A stretch of DNA of 64,000 nt from Chloracidobacterium sp. N (lineage in GTDB: Bacteria > Acidobacteriota > Blastocatellia > Chloracidobacteriales > Chloracidobacteriaceae). The notes beneath the pieces are model-generated. The model did no database searches and had not been told where the DNA came from. It saw only the letters and a list, made by a program, of their open reading frames with translations. The stretch is taken from positions 682,001-746,000 of the forward strand of contig NZ_CP072643.1 in assembly GCF_018304765.1 (NCBI RefSeq). Direction: 5' to 3'. Positions within the stretch are counted from its first letter, which is position 1; every line of letters starts with the position of its first letter. Positions 9,615 to 17,551 of this stretch are shown here, in pieces. Both the position numbers and the translations under genes were made by a program.

Positions 9615-11063
9615 ATGACCAACCTCACTCCGGCAGAACGATTCAGCGTGATGGAACGCCGGCTGGCGGAAGGCGCCAAACGGTTGACCCTCACTGAGGC
9701 GGCCGCAACCACCGGACTGTCCATTGACGAAGCCGAAGCTGCGCTCCGTGAACTGCTCATGCGCTATGACTGCGTTCTTCAGGTCACAGAAAACGGCGAC
9801 CTCATCTATGACTTCGGCCCGCGACTGCATCGCCGCGATGAAAAATCATTCCGTGAATATCTCGACGAGTTTCTGGAGCTGTTGTGGAAAGGCTTTGTCC
9901 TGTTCTTCAAGGCGTGGATTGCCATCACACTGGTGGTCTATTTTCTGATTTTCCTCACCATACTCGTGATGGCCGTCATTGCACTGCTGTTTGCGGGAGG
10001 CAACAAAAGCAAGGGACGACGCTCGCGGAGTGCGGCTCCGTTTCACCTGATCTACTACGCCGCGCGGCTGTTCGTGGCCATTTTCGACTGGGGGACGGCG
10101 GCGACGACGACAACCTACCAGACCGATCAGCATGGCTATCGGTACGCAACCTATCAGCCCAAGTCCGCCCCCCTTTCCCCCTTCCAGCCGAAGAACGCCC
10201 AGACGGCACAACCTGCCAAAAAGAGCTTTATTGCTTCCGTGTATGACTTCGTTTTCGGGCCGCCGCGCGTAACCCGTGACCCACTCGAAAACCAGAAGGA
10301 AATCGCCGCCTATGTGCGCCGCAACAAGGGCATTCTTTTTGTTTCTGAAATCAAGGCGCTGACGGGACTGGACTCGACGCCGGCGGCGCTTCTGTTCTCC
10401 GATTGCATCGGACGCTTTCAGGGCGATATTCGGATTAGCGACCGCAAGCTGATGTACGGGCTGTTTGACCGCCTGCTGCGTACCGCCGGTGAGGATGAGG
10501 GGCGTATCGTGTACTACTGGGACGAATATGAGCCGCCGCACTTTCTGACCGGCAATACGCCCCAGATGAATGTCCTGATTGTCTTTCTCAACGGCTTCAA
10601 CCTGCTGTTTTCGCTTATCATCCTGTCCGGTGCGTTCGAGGAGGCCCTGTCGGTGTTCTGGCTGGGAACCGTGCCCCTGCTTTTTTCGGTCATCTTTTTT
10701 GCCGTGCCCCTGCTGCGCCTGCCGGTGGTACTGTGGCGGGAGGCGCGCCGCAACGCCGAAAACCAACGCCGCAGGGTCATGCGCGCCATCTTTCTCAACC
10801 GCGGCCGGGCGCAAACGCCGGAACAGGTGCTGCATATTGTCAATCAGCCCAGCGGGCCCGAACCACTCTCAAAAAAGACCGTCGAAGACATCCTGGCGCG
10901 GCTGGTGCGCGACCTGCCCGGCGAGATACGCACCGATGCCCAAGGGCAGGTGCTCTATGAATTCCCCATCATCACACTGGAACTCGAAGAAGCCGAACGG
11001 CTGCGCGCCCAACGCCGGGTTGAGCGTGATCTCGGCAAGGTTGTCTTCGACAGCCGCCAGTGA
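9615..11063 (+). CDS. Conserved membrane protein of unknown function with winged-helix-like ends
   Basis: Not recognised as a named family. The 482-aa protein begins with a predicted helix-turn-helix-like segment (LTLTEAAATTGLSIDEAEAAL, ~24-45) ending in a hydrophobic strand (LIYDFGPRL). Membrane segments follow at ~95-130 and, as a hairpin, at ~318-375. Between and after them are two more stretches resembling small winged helices: KGILFVSEIKALTGLD and the C-terminal TPEQVLHIVNQPSGPEPLSK region, which ends in GQVLYEFP. The repeated pattern of a small helical module closed by a Y-[D/E]-F strand suggests duplicated domains. It precedes queC by 40 bp on the same strand; a functional link is not evident. 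Confidence 0.6.
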   Translation: MTNLTPAERFSVMERRLAEGAKRLTLTEAAATTGLSIDEAEAALRELLMRYDCVLQVTENGDLIYDFGPRLHRRDEKSFREYLDEFLELLWKGFVLFFKAWIAITLVVYFLIFLTILVMAVIALLFAGGNKSKGRRSRSAAPFHLIYYAARLFVAIFDWGTAATTTTYQTDQHGYRYATYQPKSAPLSPFQPKNAQTAQPAKKSFIASVYDFVFGPPRVTRDPLENQKEIAAYVRRNKGILFVSEIKALTGLDSTPAALLFSDCIGRFQGDIRISDRKLMYGLFDRLLRTAGEDEGRIVYYWDEYEPPHFLTGNTPQMNVLIVFLNGFNLLFSLIILSGAFEEALSVFWLGTVPLLFSVIFFAVPLLRLPVVLWREARRNAENQRRRVMRAIFLNRGRAQTPEQVLHIVNQPSGPEPLSKKTVEDILARLVRDLPGEIRTDAQGQVLYEFPIITLELEEAERLRAQRRVERDLGKVVFDSRQ

Positions 11064-11103
11064 TGCCTGCCGCCCCCATCATGCCCGCACGTGAAGTCAC
11101 CCT

Positions 11104-11805
11104 ATGTCGCAGATGAGCCATTCATCCCGCCCGGCAGTCGTTCTGCTGAGCGGTGGACTTGACTCGACCACCGCGCTGGCCATTGCTCAGGCCGAAGGCT
11201 TCACCTGCCATGCCCTGTCGTTCGACTACGGACAGCGGCACCGGCTGGAACTGGAAGCCGCCCGCCGGGTGGCAGCGGCGTTCAACGTGGCCCGCCATCT
11301 GGTGGTGACGTTCGACCTGCGCGCCATCGGCGGTTCGGCGCTGACCTCTGATCTGCCCGTACCCAAAGACCGCCCGCTTGAAAGCGTGGGAATTCCGCCA
11401 ACGTACGTTCCGGCCCGCAACACGATTTTTCTTTCCTTTGCGCTCGCCTGGGCGGAAACCCTGGCGTGCACGGATGTTTTTCTGGGTGTCAACGTCTATG
11501 ACTACGCCGGTTATCCCGATTGCCGGCCGGAATATCTGCGCGCCTACGAAGCCATGGCCAAACTGGCGACCCGCGCCGGCGTTGAAGGCGCCCGGCCGTG
11601 GAAGATTCACGCGCCGCTCATCACGCTGACCAAGGCCGAAATCATCCGGCGTGGACTGGCGCTGGGCATAGACTACGGCCTGACACACAGTTGCTATGAC
11701 CCGACGCCGGAAGGACTCGCCTGCGGCCGCTGTGATAGCTGCCGTTTTCGTCTGAAAGGATTTGCCGAGGCTGGCGCAACCGATCCGCTGCGCTATGCTT
11801 CCTGA
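11104..11805 (+). CDS. queC: 7-cyano-7-deazaguanine (preQ0) synthase QueC
   Basis: Converts 7-carboxy-7-deazaguanine, ammonia and ATP to preQ0, the precursor of queuosine in tRNA. The PP-loop ATP-binding motif [13 protein letters not shown] is at residues ~15-27. The C-terminal zinc ligands are in [17 protein letters not shown] (~199-215). Length (233 aa) is standard for the family. QueD/QueE/QueF are not in the window. An alternative start nine bases downstream is possible. Confidence 0.95.
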   Translation: MSQMSHSSRPAVVLLSGGLDSTTALAIAQAEGFTCHALSFDYGQRHRLELEAARRVAAAFNVARHLVVTFDLRAIGGSALTSDLPVPKDRPLESVGIPPTYVPARNTIFLSFALAWAETLACTDVFLGVNVYDYAGYPDCRPEYLRAYEAMAKLATRAGVEGARPWKIHAPLITLTKAEIIRRGLALGIDYGLTHSCYDPTPEGLACGRCDSCRFRLKGFAEAGATDPLRYAS

Positions 11806-11841
11806 ATCCAACACTCCCGCACGAACGAACCCTTACCAACC

Positions 11842-12657
11842 ATGAATCGGTATGCCGCGCGGTTTGCCGCGCTTCGCCAGGCTGGACGAAAAGCCTTCAT
11901 TCCCTTCACCGTTCTCGGCTTCCCTGACCGGGCGCGCTGCCTGGCCAGCATCGAGGCCATGCTGGCCGGCGGCGCGACGGCGCTGGAGCTGGGCATTGCC
12001 TTCAGTGACCCGATTGCCGATGGGCCGGTCATCCAGCAGGCCACCCATGACGTGCTGGCGTCCGGTTTCGGCGTTCACGATGCGCTGGCGCTCATCGCCC
12101 AGGTGCGGCAACGGGATGCCGACATTCCCATTGGTCTGCTGGTCTATCACAACACGGTGGCAGCCCGTGGGGCCGGGCAGTTTTTTGCCGATGTGCACGC
12201 GGCCGGCGCGGATGGCGTTCTCATTGCCGACCTGCCGCCGGAAATGGCGGCCGAAATGACGGCCGCCGCCCGGCAGGCCGGCATTGCGCCGATTTTCATG
12301 GTCTCTCCGCTGACGGATGCCGCGCGGTTGCAGCGGCTGGCCGCGCTGGCAGAGGGCTTTCTTTACGTCGTCTCACGCCTGGGCATCACCGGCAGCCAGA
12401 CGCACTTCGACGACCAGCTTCGGGTGACGCTGGAACGGGCGCGCGCCGTGGTGAACCTGCCGCTCTGTGTCGGATTCGGGGTTTCGACGCCGGCGGCCGC
12501 GCAACACATGGTGGCGCTGGGCGCGGATGGGGTCATCACCGGCTCGCGGATCATCGAAATCATCCGCGCCGCCGGGGAAGACTTCGGGCCGGCTGTGGAG
12601 CAGTTCTGCCGCACGATGCAGGCAGCCGTTGACGGGAACGCCGTTCAGGCCGTGTAG
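11842..12657 (+). CDS. trpA: Tryptophan synthase alpha subunit
   Basis: Cleaves indole-3-glycerol phosphate to indole, which is passed to TrpB. The diagnostic motif LELGIAFSDPIADGP (~residues 49-63) holds the catalytic Glu and Asp. The phosphate-binding and gating loops appear as SRLGITG (~175) and VGFGVSTP (~212). Length 271 aa is typical. trpB is not adjacent, so the trp genes are dispersed. The last 13 bp overlap, tail to tail, the end of the FliK-like gene on the other strand. Confidence 0.95.
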   Translation: MNRYAARFAALRQAGRKAFIPFTVLGFPDRARCLASIEAMLAGGATALELGIAFSDPIADGPVIQQATHDVLASGFGVHDALALIAQVRQRDADIPIGLLVYHNTVAARGAGQFFADVHAAGADGVLIADLPPEMAAEMTAAARQAGIAPIFMVSPLTDAARLQRLAALAEGFLYVVSRLGITGSQTHFDDQLRVTLERARAVVNLPLCVGFGVSTPAAAQHMVALGADGVITGSRIIEIIRAAGEDFGPAVEQFCRTMQAAVDGNAVQAV

Positions 12658-13415
12658 ATGTTCTCGCCGCCGGGCAGTGCCGCCGGGGTGGTGGCGTCCG
12701 TGGTTTCCACGCTTTCGGCCACTGTGTCGGTCATCTGGTGCTGCCCGAAGCCTGACGCCGCCGAGCCATCGCCGCCGTTGCCGGACGACGCCCCGGCGTC
12801 CGCGCCGGCCAGTCTGGTCGAGAAGGAAACCACATCGAGACCCCGCGCCTGGAGCAGTTCATTGAGTTCGCGCGCGTGGGCATCCACGATGCGCTTGGCG
12901 GCTTCGGTCGTGGCCGTGATTTCCGCCGAGACACGGCCGCGGGCGTCAGTTTGTAGCGTGATGCTCAGCCCGTGCAGCACTGAATGGCTGAGCTGAATCG
13001 TGGCCTGCGCTTCGTTGCCGGAAAAGGTCTGCGTGCGCACCGTCGCCACGATTTTTTCCATGTCGAGGACGTGCAGGATACGGCGCGGCGTCACTTCGGC
13101 CGTGGCTTCCGGGCGGATTTCCCGGTTGGTCGGGAGCATGGCCGCGCGGGCCGCATCCTCGGCGGCGGTCGGGGTCTTCCGGTCGTCTTCGGCCGTCTGT
13201 TTGTGGTCGGACGCGCCGGCGCTTTCGGCCTGCGCTTCGTGCAGGGATTCCTGTCCCAACGCGGCGGCCGCGTCAGGCTGGCCGGCGGCTTCGCCTTCGG
13301 TCAGTCCATCGAGCTGGCCGAGCAGGTCATCAAAGCCGCGCGTCGGTGGCGGAGTGGACGGTTTGCCGGTGGGACGGGAAGACGCTGACGGGTTTGCCGA
13401 CGGGTTGACCTTCAT
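12645..13415 (-). CDS. FliK/SctP-like protein (putative T3S needle/hook-length control or substrate switch)
   Basis: A 256-aa protein with a long Pro/Ser/Ala/Glu-rich, probably disordered N-terminal half. A compact domain follows at residues ~120-200. There, ATIQLSHSVLHGLSITLQTD, VSAEITATTEAAKRIVDAH and LNELLQARGLDVVSFS follow the strand-strand-helix pattern of the FliK/SctP C-terminal (T3S4) domain. The typical reading there is an L-P-x-L-G turn, a strand ending in a Val/Ile run, then a helix with a 'GL' turn. Sequence identity is low, so the call rests on pattern plus location as last gene of the operon with FliG-like and SctL-like genes. The start at 13415 is preferred over 13463 because GGAG lies upstream and the N-terminus is shorter. 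Confidence 0.5.
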   Translation of the reverse strand: MKVNPSANPSASSRPTGKPSTPPPTRGFDDLLGQLDGLTEGEAAGQPDAAAALGQESLHEAQAESAGASDHKQTAEDDRKTPTAAEDAARAAMLPTNREIRPEATAEVTPRRILHVLDMEKIVATVRTQTFSGNEAQATIQLSHSVLHGLSITLQTDARGRVSAEITATTEAAKRIVDAHARELNELLQARGLDVVSFSTRLAGADAGASSGNGGDGSAASGFGQHQMTDTVAESVETTDATTPAALPGGENIYTA

Positions 13416-13532
13416 TGGTGCATGACTCCGAACAGTGAAACGTAACGGCACATGGCGGCCCATCCAGGTTTTCGGTACTTCGCGGCCGATGTTGCGTCCC
13501 GGAAACAGACATCTTCTCGCATCCGCTGCCTT

Positions 13533-14828
13533 CTACTTCTTCTTGCCGGCGGCCTTCTGGAGCAACGTACGCAGTTCGGTCGTGTTGACCTGTTGCCCAT
13601 CCGGGTCCAGCTCCACGGCCTGCTGAAGGTGCGGGCGCGCTTCCTTGTACTTTTTGGCGCGGAACAACATTTCGCCCAAGCGCGCATGGGGCAAGGGCGA
13701 GGATGGGTTGCGTTGCAGGGCGGTTTCGTAGGCTTCCCGCGCCATATCGGTTTTCTTCTGCCCGGCGTAGGCGTCGCCCAGCGTAACAAGCACCTCAACT
13801 GAAGGCGACAGCATCAGCGGCCGCAAGCGCTCGATGGCCGCGCCATAGGCCCGTTGGGCCACCAGCGCGCGGGCAAGCTGCAACGGCAGTTCCGGCGGCG
13901 CGTAACCCAGGGCTTCAGCGCGTTCCAGACTGGCGATGGCTTCGCGCGACTGACCGCGCCGCAGCAAAGCCAGCCCCAGGCCGTAGTGCGCCATGGGCAG
14001 CACGGGATTGGCGGCAATCGCCCGCTGGAAGGCAGTGGTGGCTTCGGCCGGCTGGTTGGCGGCCAGACAGGCCAGCCCCAGGGCATAGTTGGCAATCGAG
14101 GAAGCCGGCACCAGCCGGGTCGCTTCCAGCAGCCGTGGGATGGCGCTGGCCGTATCGCCAATGCGCAGCGCCAACTGGCCCTGGCCCAACAGCCCCAGCG
14201 CCCGGTACTCGATGCGCAGGTCTCCGGCCTCGATGTGGCGGTTGGCCGTCTCCACCAGAGCTTCCCACTCCTCGGCCGTGACGAGGTTCGTCGTCCGGGG
14301 GTTCTCATAGCGCGCCAGCAGCGCGCCAACGTCGTAATCCAGCGCAATGTCGAGGCGCTTTGTCTCCGGGATGATCTCGACTTCCTGGGAAAAGGGCAGG
14401 TAGTGCTCACTCGTGGCGCTGATGCGCACGACACCGGGCAGCAGTTGGAGCTTGAGCGGCTGGTCGCGGCGGGCGACGCCAACCACCTTTTCCCCAACGA
14501 GAATGTCAGCCTGGGACACATTGACCGTCACGAGAATGTCCAGCGGCTTGGGTGGCGCTTCGGCTGGCGGGGCGGCCGGCGGCGGCGCCGGTTCCGTCGC
14601 CGGAACGGGCTTCTTCCGTGGCGACGCTGGAGTTCGTGGACGTGGTGCAGCTTTTCTGTCGCCAGCGGGACCGGGCTCCGGTTCGGGGGCCGGCTCGGCC
14701 GGCTTTGGCTCACCCTTCACGCGCCGCTCGATGTTGGATTCCTGGGCCAGGCAGGAAGCCTCCGACCAGTTCCCACCCATCAGCCCGATGAGCAGCCCCA
14801 CAAGCATTGCATCAGATGGCCGGGTCAT
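13533..14828 (-). CDS. Exported PEGA-like and TPR-repeat protein
   Basis: The 431-aa protein has a signal peptide (cleavage near SCLAQ), a Pro/Ala/Lys-rich linker (~35-95) and a PEGA-like beta domain (~97-165: TVNVSQADILVGEKVVGVA, then LLPGVVRISA). At least five TPR units follow (~190-425). PEGA plus TPR proteins usually act as periplasmic scaffolds. The gene sits 45 bp after the FGE-fold gene with a good ribosome site (GAGG). It is co-oriented with FliG-like, SctL and FliK-like genes, so it may replace a periplasmic ring or pilotin component of the secretion machine; that is inference. Confidence 0.7.
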   Translation of the reverse strand: MTRPSDAMLVGLLIGLMGGNWSEASCLAQESNIERRVKGEPKPAEPAPEPEPGPAGDRKAAPRPRTPASPRKKPVPATEPAPPPAAPPAEAPPKPLDILVTVNVSQADILVGEKVVGVARRDQPLKLQLLPGVVRISATSEHYLPFSQEVEIIPETKRLDIALDYDVGALLARYENPRTTNLVTAEEWEALVETANRHIEAGDLRIEYRALGLLGQGQLALRIGDTASAIPRLLEATRLVPASSIANYALGLACLAANQPAEATTAFQRAIAANPVLPMAHYGLGLALLRRGQSREAIASLERAEALGYAPPELPLQLARALVAQRAYGAAIERLRPLMLSPSVEVLVTLGDAYAGQKKTDMAREAYETALQRNPSSPLPHARLGEMLFRAKKYKEARPHLQQAVELDPDGQQVNTTELRTLLQKAAGKKK

Positions 14829-14873
14829 GCTTCCTCACCTCATCAGCTTACCTCGCCAGGGGTTGGCCTGGGT

Positions 14874-15821
14874 CTAGGGCGTCGTGGACGGCCGGGGCGT
14901 GCCGACGGTCGTGGCGTTGTTTGCCGGTGCTGAGCTTGGCACGACGATGTAACGAAATCCAAGCATCGGGTCCGTCACCGTCGGCGGAACGGCCTTGCGT
15001 ACGGAAAGGCTCAGTGTACGCGGCTCCTCGTCCGCCGAGCCACCCTTGATGATGCGCCGGGTCTGCCCCTTTTCGTCCGTTTTTGGCGCACCTTCGGCAT
15101 CGAGTTCCACATCGTTCGTCCATTCCCAGACGTTACCGGACAGATCATAGACGCCGTAGGGGCTGCGCCCGGCCGGGAAGCTCTTGACCGGAAATATCTT
15201 GCCGCCAGTCTGTTTGGAAGCGGCCACGTTGTCCTGCCAGGTGCGCCCCCAAGGATACACCAGGTTGTCATCGCCCTGCGCGGCGCGCATCCACTCGGCT
15301 TCGGTGGGCAGGCGGACGGTCGCGCCAATTTTCGTGCCATACCAGGTGCAGAAGTCATTGGCGTCGTGCCAGGAAACATTCGTCACCGGCTGCATGGCGG
15401 TTCCGACGGGAAAGTTGCTTCCCGTCCAGCCGGCCGGGGCGGCATGGCGCGTGGCCACGATGAATTCGTGATACTGCTGGTTGGTCACTTCCGTTTCGGA
15501 GATGAAAAACGTCTCCACGGCAACCTTGCGTGGGGGAATGCCCTCAACGCCGCCCACAGCGACCGTTCCACCCGGAATGAGAACGGTGCCGATGACCGGC
15601 GTGGGTGGCACCGGTGACGGCGCGGGCGGCGGCGGCGACGCTGGCAGGTTGGCTGGCGGGGATGGCGGCGCAGCCACCGGAGATGGCGGGGACTGCCCTC
15701 CGAAGAAAAACCACAATCCGCCGCCGAGCAGAATGGAGAGGAACAGGCACACTGCCGTGGCGATGCCGAGAGCCACCAGGCGGGCACTGTCCGCGGGTTT
15801 CTGTTGCGTCCGAAAGTTCAT
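14874..15821 (-). CDS. Membrane-anchored formylglycine-generating-enzyme-fold (SUMF1/FGE) protein
   Basis: A 315-aa protein with one N-terminal transmembrane helix (~16-40), a Pro-rich linker (~42-78) and an FGE-sulfatase domain (~80-300). Family landmarks visible are ETEVTNQQYHEF, VTNVSWHDANDFCTWYG, RLPTEAEWMRAA, GVYDLSGNVWEWTND and the end GFRYIV. The paired cysteines of true formylglycine-generating enzymes near the C-terminus are not seen, so a binding or structural role is more likely than sulfatase activation. Its ATG overlaps the stop of the SctL gene (ATGA), indicating translational coupling to the secretion gene. Confidence 0.82.
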   Translation of the reverse strand: MNFRTQQKPADSARLVALGIATAVCLFLSILLGGGLWFFFGGQSPPSPVAAPPSPPANLPASPPPPAPSPVPPTPVIGTVLIPGGTVAVGGVEGIPPRKVAVETFFISETEVTNQQYHEFIVATRHAAPAGWTGSNFPVGTAMQPVTNVSWHDANDFCTWYGTKIGATVRLPTEAEWMRAAQGDDNLVYPWGRTWQDNVAASKQTGGKIFPVKSFPAGRSPYGVYDLSGNVWEWTNDVELDAEGAPKTDEKGQTRRIIKGGSADEEPRTLSLSVRKAVPPTVTDPMLGFRYIVVPSSAPANNATTVGTPRPSTTP

Positions 15822-16465
15822 TCAGGTGAGCTTTGACGCGCTTCACGCCGCTGCATGGCATGCATTTCGAGCAGCGCCTGCTCGATGACGCGCAGTTGGG
15901 TGTCGAGTTGGGCATCTACGATACCGGATTCACTCTCCAGGATGCAGCCCCCCACCGACACGCGGGTATCGGGAACGATGTTGACAAACTGCCCCCGCCG
16001 GAGGGTTTCAATGGCTTCGCGGTGCCGTTCGAGCCGGGGTACATCAGCCGGATTGACGCAGATGGTCACGGTACTCGCCTGGCGGAGGTTACGCATCGCC
16101 GTGCGGACAATGTCCAGCAGGGTTGTTTCCTGGACTTCCAGCTCCCGCCCGACGATTTTCCCGGCAACCCGCAGCGCCAGACGCAGCACTTCCTGTTCAG
16201 CCTGAGTGAGCAGCGCCTCGCGGCGGTGCTGGAGATCCAGCAGGCGCGTGGTGAACTCCGCCAGTCCGGCTTCGTAACCGGCCTTCCAGGCTTCCGCACG
16301 AATCCGCTCCACTTCGGCCTGCGCTTCGGCAATGCGCCGGTCAGCTTCAGCCTGTGCCTCACGCACAAGCCGCCGGGCCTCGGCGCGGGCCTCGACGACG
16401 GCGCGTTTGACGATACCCCCGGTGAGCGGAATCAACTCCGGGACAGATGGCTTGACGACGAGCAT
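15818..16465 (-). CDS. sctL: SctL/FliH-like stator of the type III secretion ATPase
   Basis: FliH/YscL-family peripheral stalk that binds the export ATPase SctN/FliI. Residues ~25-75 form a long Ala/Glu/Arg-rich coiled coil (AEADRRIAEAQAEVERIRAEA). The family C-terminal domain follows, including the AEQEVLRLALRVAGKIVG helix and the VNPADVPRLE motif, then a glycine-containing end (VGGCILESESGIVDA) near-diagnostic for FliH/SctL. I used the ATG at 16465; a TTG at 16486, 6 bp after the FliG-like stop, is also possible. The partner ATPase is not in the window. Confidence 0.85.
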   Translation of the reverse strand: MLVVKPSVPELIPLTGGIVKRAVVEARAEARRLVREAQAEADRRIAEAQAEVERIRAEAWKAGYEAGLAEFTTRLLDLQHRREALLTQAEQEVLRLALRVAGKIVGRELEVQETTLLDIVRTAMRNLRQASTVTICVNPADVPRLERHREAIETLRRGQFVNIVPDTRVSVGGCILESESGIVDAQLDTQLRVIEQALLEMHAMQRREARQSSPE

Positions 16466-16492
16466 AGGCAACGTGGGCCGGACCAACGGGCG

Positions 16493-17485
16493 CTATTCGA
16501 GCGCGACGGCTGCGCCCGACAAGTCGGGCATAGATTGGTTACGATGATGTTGCGCCCAGCGCGAAACGTCTTCAAACAGTTGTTTTTGCAGCTCCGGGCG
16601 GGCTGTGGACGGTGGGGCGTCGAGCCACTCCTGCAGGCGCCGGACGAGCTTCGGCGGCAACTTCTGAAAGGCAAAGGCCAGGCGGTTGGCGTCACCGGCG
16701 GCCGGCAGCGCCACCATGATGACCTGCCAGCCCAGCGTCGTCACCAGTTCGGGGTCGCGTTTGTGGGCCGTCATGGCCGTCCGTACGAGCTGGCGCGCAA
16801 ACTCCCGCCGCGCGGCTGCCGGCGGGCGGGGCCGGATGCGCAGCGCCGCAATCTGTTCGGCGATGGCACGGGCCTCGGCTTCGGCAAAGCGCCGCAGCAA
16901 TGCCGTCACGGCCTCGGTTGTGGGCAGGTCATAGCTGGCCAGCGCCACCTCGGCAACGCCCACGGCGTGCGCCACCCGGTACAACTCAGCTTCGGTCAGT
17001 TCGTCAAATACCGTCAGCGGCGCAATCTGGTCGGCGCTCACGAACTGGCTCAGGAAACGCTGGCGGATGGCATTGAGCACCGGGGCTACGGGGGCGAGGT
17101 CATCCATGTTGAGGCGCATCTGGCTCTGGCGGAGCGCGCGCGCCACGGCCGTTCCAATGGCAGCCGGCAACGACGCCAGCAACAGCCGCTGAATGTAGAG
17201 CGGCTCATGGCGCAGCGCCGCCGCGATGTGCGACGGATGAACCCGTTCATCAAGCGCTGGTGACCGCTGCCGCACCCGTTGCCGCAAACCGTCGAGCGTC
17301 TGCGCCAGCCAGGCCGTCACCGTGGCGTCATCCTGCGCGCTTATTTCCTGCTGGCGGGAAGTCAGGCGTTGCTGCGCCTCTGCCGGCAGAAGCGCGAACA
17401 GTTCGGAAGGCGGAATGGGCTGCTGTGCGGTGTTGCGCTCATACGCCAGCGCCAGTGCCAGTAACCAGTCGGTGGGATTTCCCAT
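16493..17485 (-). CDS. FliG-like protein (putative SctK-position component)
   Basis: A 330-aa all-helical protein, the same length as FliG. HPSHIAAALRHEPLYIQRLL with LPAAIGTAVARALRQ (~83-120) reads like the FliG N/middle domain (HPQxIAxxLxxL... then LPxxxxxxVAxRI). LTVFDELTEAELYRVAHAVG to AEARAIAEQIAAL (~155-215) matches the FliG C-terminal pattern (FEDLxxxDDxxIQxLL... RAAExLxEDL). The charged torque helix is not obvious. It directly precedes SctL/FliH, just as fliG precedes fliH in flagellar operons. No flagellar filament, hook or motor gene is visible nearby. The start has GGAG nine bases upstream. Confidence 0.6.
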   Translation of the reverse strand: MGNPTDWLLALALAYERNTAQQPIPPSELFALLPAEAQQRLTSRQQEISAQDDATVTAWLAQTLDGLRQRVRQRSPALDERVHPSHIAAALRHEPLYIQRLLLASLPAAIGTAVARALRQSQMRLNMDDLAPVAPVLNAIRQRFLSQFVSADQIAPLTVFDELTEAELYRVAHAVGVAEVALASYDLPTTEAVTALLRRFAEAEARAIAEQIAALRIRPRPPAAARREFARQLVRTAMTAHKRDPELVTTLGWQVIMVALPAAGDANRLAFAFQKLPPKLVRRLQEWLDAPPSTARPELQKQLFEDVSRWAQHHRNQSMPDLSGAAVALE

Positions 17486-17551
17486 GGCGTTGTTCTCCGC
17501 GTGGCAGCCGGCCGGAGACTGTCGGAAACCCAGGGGCCGCTGCGCCCGGGC

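Noticed and set aside
14874-15821. Functional sulfatase-activating enzyme
   Set aside because: The C-terminal catalytic cysteine pair is not visible and no sulfatase gene is near.
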